64,000 bases of DNA from Septoria linicola (lineage: Eukaryota; Ascomycota; Dothideomycetes; Mycosphaerellales; Mycosphaerellaceae), in contig CP099424.1 of the NCBI GenBank assembly GCA_024114885.1, positions 1 to 64,000 on the forward strand, read 5' to 3'. Below the pieces are notes generated by a model. It did no database searches and was not told where the DNA came from. It worked only from the letters and a program-made list of their open reading frames with translations. Of the stretch, positions 12,261 through 24,100 are shown piece after piece; the stretch's first letter is position 1; every line of letters starts with the position of its first letter. Position numbers and translations under genes: made by a program.

Positions 12261-13555
12261 TAGACTAGTAGTATTATAAGTAAATAAGGTTCGGAGACAA
12301 TGTCTATATAATCGGTAGTAGTAGGTACGAGATAATCTCTTTATAAATCGGTATCTTATTATAATCCTTCTAATCGTCTTAGCTTCGAGAATAGACTTAA
12401 GAGCTATACTTCCTCTCGCGTACCTTCTCTCTCTTTTAGAGCTATTATACTAAGTACGCTCGAGCTCCTAATCGTCCTCTACTATATCCTACTCGTCTAC
12501 CTAGTCGAGCTCCTCTTCTAGAGTATTTTATAGTACTCGCGAGATACGCTCTAATATACTATATACTCCTATTCTTTTTAGTAGGTAGCGGTAGCGCTAG
12601 CGAGACTATAGTATAGGTAATAGGAAGAGTTTATAGGCTCGTCTATAGCGAAGGCGTAGCGTAGAGCTCTTTACTACTATTACTAAGTAGAGCCTCTTTC
12701 TAGTCCTATACGTCCTCGAATAGGACCTCGAATATAGTCTCTCTATACTCTAGTAGTACGTCTATAATCGTATTAGATTCGCTCTTAACTACTAGACTAT
12801 ACCGCCTCTATAGTTTCTATATAAACTCGCTTATAAAGTAAGCGTATTACTTACCTACGAGTACGAGCGAGTTATAATAGGACTAGAGAGGAAGGTCGTC
12901 GTTACTATTTATAAGTAACTTATACGATATTAGTAGTATATCCTCTACGAAAGAGATTACTTTTAGCGATTTATAATCCTTCTCGTAATCGTAGTACTTA
13001 TTTATAACTATCCTCTAGCTATATTAGAGAAAGTTAATAATCGCTCTAGGTCTAGGATTCGTCTCTATCCGATCGATATATATACTATCGTTAAGTTTAA
13101 TATAGTTATCCTATAGATATTAGAGTAGCTACTACGCGCCTAGGATACGATAGTCTACGTTATCGTTTAGCTAAGGCTCGTAAGTATCTTTATCGTATTC
13201 GGTCTTAAATTAAGATAGATAGATATCGATAACTGTAAAGCCCTCCTTATAAGTAGTCTCGACGTTAGTCTTTATAATAGTAGTCTTTGATTATATTAGC
13301 GGTCTACGTACTTCGTATAGTATAGTTCGAAGGCGCTACTTACTAACTACGTATAGTAGAGCTCTATCCTACTAGTACGTAGGTTAGGCGATATAAGTAC
13401 TTCTAGTAGGTCGTATAGTACGATTAATAACGCCTATACTATACTATAATTAGGTCTACTTCGATTAGTATTAAACTCCTTTCCTAGTAAAGTATCGACT
13501 AACGTCGTAAGGACTTAGTCCTTAAACTTCTTCGTAAGCCGCTCTTAGTAGACGA
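12261..13555 (-). other. Degraded DNA, coding-like on the minus strand, possibly the rest of the HDAC gene
   Basis: Downstream (minus-strand sense) of the deacetylase pseudogene, stretches still read as protein-like, for example NKYYDYEKDYKSLKVISFVE near 12.95-13.05 kb. Hda1 proteins carry a C-terminal Arb2-type region of about 300 residues, which would fall here. I do not see clear Arb2 motifs, so the assignment is open. It could equally be a second decayed gene. Confidence 0.3.
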
Positions 13556-13559
13556 ACTA

Positions 13560-14830
13560 TAGAGTCCTCTCGTACTCCTCTTATAGTGTCTTCGATTACT
13601 AACTACGTCCTCTATAATATATCCTCTCGCTATAGAGAAGACTCTTTTATCTATTAGAGATATCGTAGAAATAAAGATATACCTAGAAGTAGCTCTACTA
13701 TCTACGTATATATTTAATATCGTCTATACTAGATATCGTAGCGACTATCTATTCTAGTCTATTAGAAGGCTCGCCTATAAGAGTACGAGCTACTAGAGTT
13801 ATAGATCGAGTAATCGACTCTAAGTTATAGCCTTCTTCTAGATATATAGCGATCTTACTATTAGCTAGTAGTATAAGTATATACGTTATATACGTATATC
13901 CCGCTAGAGTAACCTTATAGCTATCGAGTATATCGCTCTTAGTAGCGCTAAACGTAGCTACGATAAGAACGAGGTCGGAGTCGAACTCTATTATAATTAG
14001 TATAACGATTTACTAGAATACGTAAAGGTAGTCTACGTCGCCTATTTCCTACTAAGACTATAGAATATTTATATTCTTTTCTAGTCCTATACCTTCGCTA
14101 TAGTAAAGGTAGTCGCTATATACTACTCTAGTATTACGATAACTATACTCGGGATAGAAAGGACCTCTCTAGTATATATAGAGCGAGATATAGAGCACGT
14201 TAGGATTATCGTAGTTCGCCTACTAGATACTATTACTATAATATACGTCTCTATCTAGGATTAAAACTTTTTAGTAAGAGTCGCCGAATTCTCTCTAGTA
14301 CGCCTTAGTAGTAATACTTATCTTATCGTCGAAGTAGAACCTCTTAGTATCTATACGTTCGGTATAATAACTAGGTAGTCTAATAACGGTAAAGACGTTC
14401 TTTACCTTATCTAGAATAATCGTATAGTAGGCCTTAATTATACTACTAGCTAATAGCGTAGTATAATATAGTATACTATTCGATAAGTAGATAGAATTAT
14501 TCCTATATAAGAGATATTAAAGCTTATCCTTCTACGCGTTAGAGCCTATAATACTAAGAGACTAGACCTAGTTCTAGTAATTTCGTAAATATACTAGATA
14601 TACTTCGTCTCGTATAACTATCCTCGTATCGATACGGCCTATATAATAACTATTAGCTAGACTAGAATCTCTATCCTACTAGGCTAGTCCTACGTTAACG
14701 AATACTTCGAAGATAGTATAGATATAGTAGGGATCTTCTAGAGGTAGATTATTATCTAAAGGCTTAGCTTCGATATAAAATCGTATATAAACGTTATAAA
14801 TTAGACCGGTCTAAAGTATACTATAGGGTA
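13560..14830 (-). pseudogene. RIP-inactivated class II (Hda1-type) histone deacetylase
   Basis: Read on the minus strand, with TAG/TAA taken as former Gln/Trp, one frame keeps the HDAC catalytic domain in order without an indel. TGLIYNVYIRF (about 14,810) matches the family's TGLVYDxRMxFH start, and EDPYYI (14,744) matches HPEDPRRI. RLPSYYTE (14,378-14,358) is a mutated RPPGHHAE, and DRDVYYSNSI (14,255-14,226) a mutated DWDVHHGNG. EEGYNLES (13,838-13,816) matches the LEGGYNL motif. The anchors sit 66, 366, 123 and 417 nt apart, all multiples of three. The His-to-Tyr (CAC to TAC) and Gly-to-Ser changes are those RIP produces, and they destroy the zinc site and charge relay. A protein-like tail, QSYF, resembles the QSxYW that follows the Hda1 domain. 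The gene must have been duplicated to be RIPed; an intact paralogue elsewhere is likely. Start and end are unclear. Confidence 0.85.
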
Positions 14831-15660
14831 AGTTCTTAAACTTAGTAGGTCTTAGTCTATCGTAGTAGGCGACTAGTTAGTAATCGAGAGATTACGACTC
14901 GCGCTATATATCTTTTCTCTTAAGTAAAGATATATCTACGTAGTAGGCTCTTAGTAATAAGCTAGCTCCCTTATAAGTACTAATTACTTACTTACTAGTA
15001 ATATTACTAGCGCTTTATATAAGAAGCGAGAGATACGTCTCTATCGAGGATATTATATCGCTATCGGATATCGATATATCTTATATATTATCTTATTCTA
15101 TCTAGGATATAGCTAGTAATAATCTCCTACGACTACTTTATACTAATCTCTAGTAGTAGAGGTAGTAAAGGCTACTATAGATTCTAGCTAATCTAGTTAA
15201 ACGTTCGAGGTATCTATACTATAGACGGTAGTCTCGTAGCTATACGCTATTATCGTAATATCGCCGAATAGTAAGGACTAGAGTAGAGGTAAGGTCGTAG
15301 AAGCGACGCGAGAAGGAGTAGGCTCGAATCGCGCGACTAACTATATCTTTTATAAGTAGCGTAACCTAGTATCTTTTAAGATCGCTTATTAGTAAACTTT
15401 AGACGAAGTTCTTAACTCGTAAGTACGTTTAATAGTAGGTAAAGATAGGTAGATAGATATAAAGTCGTAAGTAGAGAAGCGGGTTAAGTAATTAATTCGT
15501 AGAAAGAGTTTAGCTAAGGCGCTAAGCTGTTTATAGAGATAACTTAGATTAATAGGACCTCTCTTAATCTGTTTATTTATATCTGTCTCTCGTAACTAGG
15601 ACCGAGGTATCTAGATATAGCTACTAGCTATATTAGAGGTATCGTCTCCTCTCTACTAGT
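14831..15660. other. Degraded DNA upstream of the HDAC pseudogene
   Basis: This stretch would hold the HDAC N-terminus and promoter on the minus strand, but I could not follow the frame with confidence beyond about 14,830. A TTAC-rich patch lies at about 14,980-15,000. A perfect palindrome, TTAGACCGGTCTAA, sits at the edge of the HDAC domain near 14,801-14,814. Nothing else is recognised. Confidence 0.35.
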
Positions 15661-15866
15661 ATTCTATATTAGTACTATTATCTAGCTCTAATATTTTAGT
15701 CAAGTCCTATTAAAGTAGTAAAGAGACAATATAGGTAGTAGACGAATAACGACTATTTACCTTATAGATTAAAAGTATTAGAAAATATAGAACGTGTCGA
15801 ATAGACTTATAGAATAAATATCGTTTTAATAAGATATCGAAGGTTTTCTTACTCGAGCCTTATAGA

Positions 15867-16437
15867 TCGATCCTATAGCCCTAGATATTTTCCTATATAA
15901 TAGAGAAGGTATAGGAGTATAGAAAGTTATCGAATAGGTTACTAAATTAACGTAGTCTTACTATACTATCGAGGACGAAAGGAATCGTAATAGAGAAGTC
16001 GATAGGGCTACGATAGTCGATCCTATAGCCTAGGATGTTTTCCTATATAGTTTAGAAGGTATAGGAGTATAGAAAGTCGTTAAACAAGTTACTAAATTAA
16101 CGTAGTCTTACTACGCTATCGAGGATAGAACGAATCGTAATAGAGGAGTCGATAGAGCTACGATAGTCGATCCTATAGCCCTAGATATTTTCCTATACGA
16201 TAGAGAAAGTACGAGAGTAGAGAAAGTTATCGAATAAGTTACTAAATTAACGTAGTCTTACTATACTATTAAGGATAGAACGAATCGTAACGGAGGAGTC
16301 GATAAGGCTATAATAGTCGATCTTATAGCCTAGGATATTTTCCTATACGATAGAGGAGGTATAGGAGTAGAGAAAGTTATCGAACAAGTTATCGAATTAA
16401 CGTAGTCTTACTACGCTATCGAGAGTAAAACGAAGAG
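15867..16437 (+). repeat. 150-bp in-frame tandem repeat, four copies
   Basis: TCGATCCTATAG (TCGATCTTATAG in the fourth copy) starts at 15,867, 16,017, 16,167 and 16,317, an exact 150-bp period. The period is 50 codons, and all copies stay in the same plus-strand frame. Stops in that frame sit at positions that were CAG/CAA or TGG. Conserved phase argues that the repeat once encoded protein. The last copy is followed by KTKRRY and a non-repeated sequence. Confidence 0.9.
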
Positions 16438-17047
16438 AAGGTATTAAAAAGAGAGAGAATCGTTAAATAAGTTACTATATCTATATAGTTTAGTATTAGT
16501 ATTTAGTCTATCGAAGCCGAGCCTAGTCTAGCTCTAATACCTATTAGATATAATATATTAAAGCCTATTAGTAAATTAGCTAGTCGTAGGTATATTAAAG
16601 TACTTACTATAACCTAATCGGAACGAAGTCCTACTAACGATCTAGATCTATAGAGACGGGCTAGCTATCCTATAACGTCTACTACTTAATCTACTACGTA
16701 GCGACGTCGACGTATTTATCTTTACCTTTATACGTAGGACCTATATTACTAATAAAGACGCCTTATATAGAGAACCTCTAGTCCTTCTATATAATATCTA
16801 CGAAGTAGCGCTACGCCTACGTATCTAACTTAGTAACCTAAAGAGATACGTCTAATTCGGTATCGGCGTTAAAGAGATAGAGGTACTAGCTACTCTCTTA
16901 TACGCTAGTAACCTTAACGAGCGCTATCGCCTATATATAATTTACTATATTATCCTACTATAGCTAGTCGTCGATTTTCTCTATACTAGGCTACGCCTAA
17001 TTAGCCTAATCGAATAGAGCGAGCTATACTATAGAGTTCTACCTAAG

Positions 17048-17398
17048 ATGTTTTTTACTAAAGGAATACTAGATTTAATCGATATAGTCCTACTCTTAGA
17101 CGTTGTCTTCGTAGCTCTACTACTCGCGCTTCTACTTTATAGACTTCTATATAATAACTTAGAGATAAATATAGATAGGATTACCTATCGCGCTATAAGC
17201 TTCGATCGCGTCCTATTAAATAGTCTAGAGCTAAGTAGTTATATCGGAATTAGCGTAGGTCGCGCTCGTAGAACAGAGTATAGTCGATATAATTATTATA
17301 GAATCTATAAAGCTACTACTATAAGCTATAAATCTAAGAAGAGTAAGGAACTTCTAGGAGAACGAATAACTAACGTAGTAGATAAGAAGGTCGTCTAG
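17048..17398 (+). pseudogene. Longest surviving open piece of the 50-residue-repeat gene (116 codons)
   Basis: It opens with ATG by chance of survival, not because it is the gene start: the same frame is protein-like for hundreds of codons before and after it. Residues about 10-35 form one strongly hydrophobic segment (IVLLLDVVFVALLLALLLY), followed by a basic, Ser/Tyr-rich tail (KSKKSKE). It is unlikely to be a functional small protein. No ribosome-scanning or promoter context can be judged in the RIPed flanks. Confidence 0.5.
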
Positions 17399-17650
17399 TA
17401 CCTATAACCTAGTAATAGTTACTTAGAAGAGATAGTAGAGCTACGCGACGAGTTAGTACTATAGGTATTCTAGAGAGCGTAGAAATCGAGAAGTAGAGCT
17501 ATAACGTACTAAGTAGGAGTAAGGGTATAGATAAGAGAGAGAGAGATTAAGAAGGAGATAGCTATTAGTATAGAAGAGCTATATAGAGGTCGATAAGAGA
17601 GAGGGTAGAAGAGTAGGTAGAGAGTATAAGAGATATAGGACTTATACCTA

Positions 17651-17918
17651 GCGTATAGACTATAAATTAATCGCGAGTATATATATATAACGCTATATAA
17701 GGTAAGTATAAGAGGTAAGCGTAAGAGTATTACTATGATTATATATAGCTAATACGCGCACGCCTTACTAATACGATATAGGTAGCGTATAGACTACGAA
17801 TTAATTACGAGCGTATATATATAACGCTATATAAGGTAAGTATAAGAGATAAGCGTAAGAGTATTACTACGATTACGTATAGTAGATATACGTACGCCTT
17901 ACTAACGCGATATAGGTA
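17651..17918. repeat. 134-bp tandem duplication
   Basis: GCGTATAGACTA starts at 17,651 and again at 17,785. The two copies match along about 134 bp, including TATATATATAACGCTATATAAGG. The copies differ by C/T and G/A changes. The period is not a multiple of three, so the upstream frame is not preserved through it. It marks the end of the repeat-protein gene. Confidence 0.8.
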
Positions 17919-17959
17919 GCGATAGAAGCTCTAGGACGTTAATTAGAGTATAGCGTATA

Positions 17960-19300
17960 TAGATAAGATAGCTCGTTTCTTCTAACTTCAACTTCGACTT
18001 CTAACCTCTAGTACTACTACGACTATAGACACGAACTCTACTCTTCCTACTATACTAACTATACTACTAGCTCTAGGAATTAGATCTACTCTTATAAGAC
18101 GCTATATACGATTCCCTTACTACTAGTACCTACTAACTATCGTAGTAGAGCCTATACCTACCCTCTTCCTATCTATCGACGATAGCTCCGACTCTAGCGG
18201 CTCTACTATAATACGCTATCTACTATAAGTAAGTTCCTCTCGCGATAGAATATAACTACTATAGGAGAGAGGTCTACTATAGTACGCTATATCGAGATAG
18301 TAGCGCTACTACCTATAAACAAGGCTATAGAAAGTAGTATATACTACTATTTTAAGAAGACTAGTATAAGACTAGTAAAGCTCTAGGAGTAGGAAGGCTA
18401 TTATAGGTTAGTAAGAAATTTAAGATTTATAGAGATTAGAAGCTAGGTTATACGATCTAGGAGAGGATAAAGTATACTAAGATAGCGTTTCTAGTATAGA
18501 CGCTCGTAGCCTTATAAGATAATACTAACGCTATCGACGAGGACCGAATTATCTAAATAGGCTACTATTAGTATATAGAGAAGGGTTTCTATAGCCTCTA
18601 CGAGGCGATCGTATAGATAGATTACTCGAAATTAAGTATAGTAGAGACCGCTAAGTACTAGAAGCTTATTACTAAAGCGCTAGGTATAGAAGATAAGTTC
18701 GATCCCTAACTACTTAGTATAGTATACTTAGAGTTATAGTAAAGATAGGTACTAGAAGGATACGCTCCTCTATAATAAGAGGCGAGATCTAACTATACTA
18801 TCGGAGAGAAGTAGTAGATAATACTAACTTCTACGTAGTAAGGTAGGACGATTATATAGGGTATAATAGAAGACTTACTATATACTTTTTCGAGACTAAA
18901 ACGAATTATATAACTAGGTTACTAATAGATAAGTATACTAGTAGGAGCCGAAGATTTAAGAGGCTCTCTCTCTACCTAATCTAATCTACCTTCCTATCTC
19001 TAACGTAGCTTCTTATATAGCGCTTAACGCTAACTCTCGATAGCGACCTACGCGAATATCGCTCTATAATACGTCTTCTTAGCGTATATCGACTAAAATA
19101 CTACGAAGAGCCTATAGATAAGTATATATAAGAAGAGATAATAGGAGATAATATAGAGTAAGCGACTAAAGAAGCGTCGGTTATTAGGACACGATATTAG
19201 GGTATAGATACTTTAGACTAAGGATCTAAATCGATAAACGTTACTCTCCGTATACGGAACCTAAGTAGTATATACTCTAAGCTATAATATAGTACTTCGA
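17960..19300 (+). pseudogene. Decayed coding-like region, family not recognised
   Basis: From about 18,200 to 18,720, and more weakly to 19,130, one plus-strand frame is protein-like when TAG/TAA are read as Gln. It contains an alpha-helix-rich passage, YTKIAFLV.TLVAL.DNTNAI, near 18,476-18,540. It lies directly upstream of a pogo element and may be a separate gene or a continuation of the previous one, since it is in the same phase. No catalytic motif was found. Confidence 0.35.
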
Positions 19301-19375
19301 TAGTAGTATAGAATTATCGATAGTAAGTATATAGGTATAGAAGTTAAATCTTAAATCTTGTCCTTTAATAACTAA

Positions 19376-19401
19376 ACGTATTTAAGAAGCGAGTATACTA
19401 G
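19376..19401 (+). repeat. pogo copy A, left terminal inverted repeat
   Basis: It starts ACGTATTTAAGAAGCGAGTA and is matched by the reverse complement at 21,112-21,137 over about 25 bases with one mismatch (G versus T). A TA target duplication is expected for this family. The bases outside the ends do not show it cleanly. Confidence 0.75.
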
Positions 19402-21111
19402 TATACTACTTTAATAAAGTAAATAACTTTAATTATTAATTTCTTAGGCTATAGGTATTAGAACTATACTAGAGTTAGATCGATGAAATCCCTATAAGTT
19501 ACTTAATCTAATAGATAAGCTCTTAAGTTATAACCTCGAATACTATACCTACTATAGGTTAGTCTAGCTCTTAGCTACTTCTTAATCTCTCTAACGAACT
19601 ATATTATATATTAAGCTTATAATTAAGCTATGTCTCTTATAGCTAATTTATTAGTATTAATACTAAGTATAAGCTTAATCTTCTTCCTTAGTACTCTATA
19701 GGACTAGAGTTCTATAATAATTGTCTTTATATTATCGTGTTTAGCGTAGAGTAATAATATAGCTACCTACGACCTTTAGAACCCTCTTAATAGCCTATTA
19801 ACTATATTAAGGATTAGACCTAGTAAGCTTCCTTAATATCTAATTACCTTATCCTTAATCTAGCCTATATAGGTATTAACCTACTAAGGGTTATAAAGTA
19901 TAACTACTAAGCTCTATAATAAAGTAAATAGTAGAGGAGGTAGTATTCTTTAACGTAGTGTTAGCTTAGATAGTACTACCTATAGGTTTAATAGTACTAA
20001 GCTAGAGGCTCTAAATAATACCCTAATAGTAGTAGATATAAATAAAGCCTTATAGGTAGGCTAGAGTATTAGTAGGAAGTCTTCTTTAATAAGGTAGTAG
20101 TAACTAACTATACTAAGCCTTAGGATACGCTTCGAATAGGCCTACTTTAATAGTCTAAGGTAGCTAATATTAAGAGGCGGTAATAGGTAAGAGGAATATA
20201 GTAGTATATAGAGTATAACTATACCTTCTTCCTTATAGAATAACTTAAACTCTAGCGTTATATAGTAGTAATAATCGTCTAGAATACGTAGTCGCTTCTA
20301 ACTACTAGTCCTCTATCTAGTATAATTATTATAGTATTTAATCTAAGCGACTCTATAATTAAAGAAAGTCTAACCCTTTAGACTAACTCTAAGTTTCTAG
20401 ATAGTAGAACTAGGCTCTATTTATTTCCTTACTAGAGGAGATAACGTATAGAGAGACTAACTACTCTACTACGGTAGTATATATAATAATAGTCTACTAT
20501 TATATAGAATTAGAGACTAAGGCCTTCGGTCGTTATCTACGCTCTATCGTAGTAACTACTATTATATTCTAGTAGTATCTACGCTAGAAGCTACTTTTAT
20601 CGAAGTTATAAAGATTACTCTCTAGAATAACCTTAGAGTCCTTATTCTTTACTCTTTAATACGATAGCCTTCGTAATAGCTATATTTCTAGGCCTAGATA
20701 GCGTTTAATAAAGTTATAGGCCTATCGCTATCTAACCTCTTTTCTATAGCGTTCTCTAAGGATTAAAGAAGCCTATATATAGAGAACAGCCTATATTAGC
20801 GAATAACTATATAAATCTAGGTCTAATATCCTCCGATATACTATCTCTTCTTCGATTAGAGCTAAGGCTCTATTTATAGATAGTATTATAGCTTATAGAG
20901 GCGTTCCTTTAAGCCTTCGATTAACTATTATATAGCTAACTCTATAGGTAATTATAGCGCTTCGTACGCTTATAAAGCGACCTAATTACTAATTACGAAT
21001 AGTACTTAGAAGACACTCTTTATATAGAGATACTATTACGTAAAAGGGTAGAAGAATAGACGCGTTTAGTAGTAGTAGTAGATACGAGATAGAAGTAGTA
21101 GACTAGCCTAT

Positions 21112-21137
21112 CTAGTATACTCGCTTATTAAATACGT
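21112..21137 (-). repeat. pogo copy A, right terminal inverted repeat
   Basis: The reverse complement, ACGTATTTAATAAGCGAGTA, pairs with the left repeat at 19,376. The repeat continues inward with TACTAG on both sides. The related copy at 40,588 starts with ACATGTTTAATAGCTTAGTA, which supports this as the element end. Confidence 0.75.
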
Positions 21138-24100
21138 AAGATTTAGATATAGTTTAATTACTAAATTAAATCGTAAGATTCACTCTAAATACTTAATAAT
21201 TATCTATATACGTAGTAGTAATAACTTACTCTATAGCGCTATCTACTATAATCTTAGTAATACCTAACTTCTACTAACTTTTAGTATATTTAGACTAAGT
21301 TATAGTAGTACTATCGAGCTACGAGCGTGTTAATAGAATAGTATGCCTAGCGCTACTTATTATACGCTCCGACTTAGCGCTTATTAGTAATACGGATAGT
21401 ATATTTATAGCTATCGATAAGAGTATAGGCTAAGCTTAGCGCTAAGAAGATCGGCGCTACTATTCGAGTACTATCTAGCGCTTACTATAAACTACTAGTA
21501 GTTTGCCTATAGAATCTTAACTATTTATAATCTTTAGAGGCTAAAGTATATAAATTTATTTAACGATAGAATAGATTAAATCCTCTTAATAGCGATTTAG
21601 TATTTAACTCCTATATATATAAGATAAGACTATATAATATAGAGGAGTTATAGTAGAGAAACCTAACTACGAAGAGAGAAGTAAAGCGAAAGGAGTAGTA
21701 TAGAGGAGCTACTATTCGAAAAGGTAACTCGAGAAGGTAGTATAGGTAAGACTACGACTATAGCTTTAAGAGCGACGAGAAGATAGAGAGTAAGAGCGAT
21801 ATATAGGGCCTAATAGTACGTATCTCCTTCTTACTTAAGAGGAGCTCCTAGCCTTATTACTCTATAACGCTTCTATCTAGGCGTCTTCTAGCTAGAGACG
21901 AGAGTTACGAAACGTATAACTAAGATATTCGTCGTCTACCTTAAGACCTCGCTAGACCGCGAGCCTATATACGTTAGATAGTCTCGAGTCCTCCTAGTCG
22001 CTTTCTCTCTTCTAGCTTCCTATCTTAAACTACTTATATAGCTACTAGTACTATAGTCCGTACTACGTAAGCGTTAACTACTCTATCTAGGCTATAGAAG
22101 ATCTATCTTTATTATAAGAGACCTTCTATACGAGCGTAAAAGCTAGGTACTTATCGTCGTCGGCGTCTAATAGGTATATACTATAGAGGTACTAGGTAAC
22201 CTCTCGACTAGGTATAGTATAAGATCGGAAATCTCGATACTAAAAGAGGTACTTAGCGATAGTAGTATTCCGAGTAGGATTATTCTTATCGAGCTAGCTC
22301 TATAGGTTTAGTAGCTCGTAGTAGTAGAGGTCCTCTCGAAGGATAGTATCTAGTACGTCTAATACCTATACCTACTCGAGTAGCTACTTATACTATATCT
22401 CTATATAGGCCTATCGTACCTATACTTACTTAAAGCGGTCCTTTTTACCTAGATAGGCTACGTCCTAGATATACTAGAACTCTTACTTATAGTTAGGCTA
22501 TAAGCCGAGTAGTTAGATAGAGTCGAGTTATAATATCTAATAATCTAATATCTAATCGCTAAGGTTATAGAGCGTAACAGCCTATATAGGTAGCTCGGTA
22601 CGACTAGCGACGCTACGAGCGTCTTCTTACTACTCGACTAGAAATATCTACGTCCTATCGCGTTATTGTTTAGTAGCGAGGACTAGATAGGAGTAGAGGA
22701 CGCTAATTTCGTTATAAGCTATCGCGTAGTAGTAGGCGTATATACTAACTATAGAGGAGAAGATAGTCGAGTCGATAGAGAGGATCTCTAAGAGACGATA
22801 TTAGAGATAGTATAGACGTGAGGACGAGCGTAGAAGTTCTACGTATAGTATATAGGGAGCTATAATACTAATATTAAGTAATCGTAGACGTTTACTTTTA
22901 CTATAAGGCTTAGCGCTAATTCTAGAACTATCTTTTCTAGCTAGATAGAGACGTAGGTACCTATATCCTAATATAGTACTACTAGTAGCGACGCCGACTC
23001 TATATAGCTCGAGTCTAGAGATCCTCTACGATTACCTCTATAGAGACCGATCGCGAAGGTAGGATCTCGAGATATAGAATATTACGTATAATAGGCGTTT
23101 CTCTAGCTCGATACGCTTCTATACGATCTTATATATCTTCTAGTAGAAGTCTAGGCGTATAGAGTAGGGTCCTTTCTAGTAGTAGTAGCGTTCTAGACTA
23201 CCTAGGGTAGCGCTTCTCTCGCCTAGGCCTACCTAGTCTACTCTTCTAATAGACGTAGTAGGAGGTAAACGATACTAGAGCGTAAGAGGTAATAGAGCTA
23301 CTACTATCGATCCTATAGCTCTTAATATTTTCCTATACGACTCTAAGGATACGAAAGTATAGAAAGATATCGAAAAAGTTACTAGATTAATATAGTCTTC
23401 TTACGATATTAGAAGTAGTTACTTTATAGCGACTCTCTTAAGTCTATCTCTATAATAGCTACTAGCGACTACGTACGTAATAGGAGCTAGGTGTTTATAT
23501 AGAGCTCCTAATCCGTCTATTCTAGAATAGAAGATTCGTCTATACTAGGAGTTCGAGAGAGTAGTCTCGAGATATAGGAGAGAGGACCTCTATAAGTATA
23601 GAGGATACTATTAGCTATATATAATACTATTAGGAGGCTTATAGAACTTTCTTAGAAAATGCTTATCGTATCCGAATATAGTATAGACTACTATCCTCTA
23701 GGTTATACTAGTAGGTAGAGTAGTATACGAGAGGTAGTATAGAGTAGTAGAGGTAAGGTAGAGGGAAATTCTAGAAAGGATAGTATAGTACTTAGCTAGG
23801 TTAGGTAGAGAGACTAGAAGTAGAGTAGGTAAAGTATAGAGTAATAAGATACGGCTCGAATACGTTTAGATACTAAATCCTAGAAGCGATCGACTAAGGA
23901 TCGTACTTCTAACTCGAGAGGTCGCTTACGTCGTAAGGGCTCTATAGTAGAGAAGAGCGCTTCTATAGTCTCGAGGATCTTCTAGTCGTATAGGTCTAGA
24001 GGTAGCGGCTGTCTAGTAGCTAGAGCGCGACGATAGTAGCCGATATAGTCTATAATTATATTCTAGTATTCTCGTAGTTATAATTAGTACGAGATTATAA

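Larger units (their letters stand above)
15662..17660 (+). pseudogene. Decayed gene for an unknown protein with four 50-residue repeats
   Basis: One plus-strand frame (codon starts at 15,869, 16,655 and 17,048 are all in the same phase) stays protein-like for about 660 codons, interrupted only by TAG/TAA of the kind RIP makes. Order: a helical N-terminal part (about 15,662-15,866); four repeats of exactly 150 bp (15,867-16,437) with the theme DPIALDIFLYNREG; a Leu-rich middle (16,440-17,040); a very hydrophobic segment near 17,085-17,160 that could be a membrane helix; and a charged C-terminal part with KKEIAISIEELY. The only open piece is 17,048-17,398. I do not recognise the family. A NACHT/NLR-like or ankyrin-type identity was considered, but no P-loop or ankyrin consensus is visible. 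A single repeat copy also occurs at 23.3 kb. Confidence 0.55.
19376..21137 (-). mobile_element. pogo/Fot1-type DNA transposon, copy A, RIP-inactivated
   Basis: About 1.76 kb bounded by inverted repeats. The left end reads ACGTATTTAAGAAGCGAGTA and the right end carries its reverse complement with one mismatch in about 25 bp. Length and layout fit Fot1/pogo elements of ascomycetes (Tc1/mariner superfamily). Read on the minus strand, the transposase keeps ALALIEEEIVYRRILDLD (helix-turn-helix/CENPB-type region, about 20.85 kb). It also keeps the DDE signature NFDKSSF (from NFDETGF, about 20.60 kb), followed by RPKAL. The DDE motif has lost its glutamate (Glu to Lys) and many codons are stops. Copies B and C near 40 kb are relatives. 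The element is dead. Confidence 0.85.

Noticed and set aside
12300..13550. Arb2 domain of the HDAC
   Set aside because: Expected by position but no convincing Arb2 motif could be read; left as possible only.
17048..17398. 116-codon ATG-started frame as a small functional protein
   Set aside because: The same phase is coding-like for hundreds of codons on both sides; this is just the piece that escaped RIP stops.
15662..19300. Starship captain (DUF3435 tyrosine recombinase) or NLR
   Set aside because: No R..Y recombinase signature, no P-loop or NACHT motif could be seen in any reverted frame.
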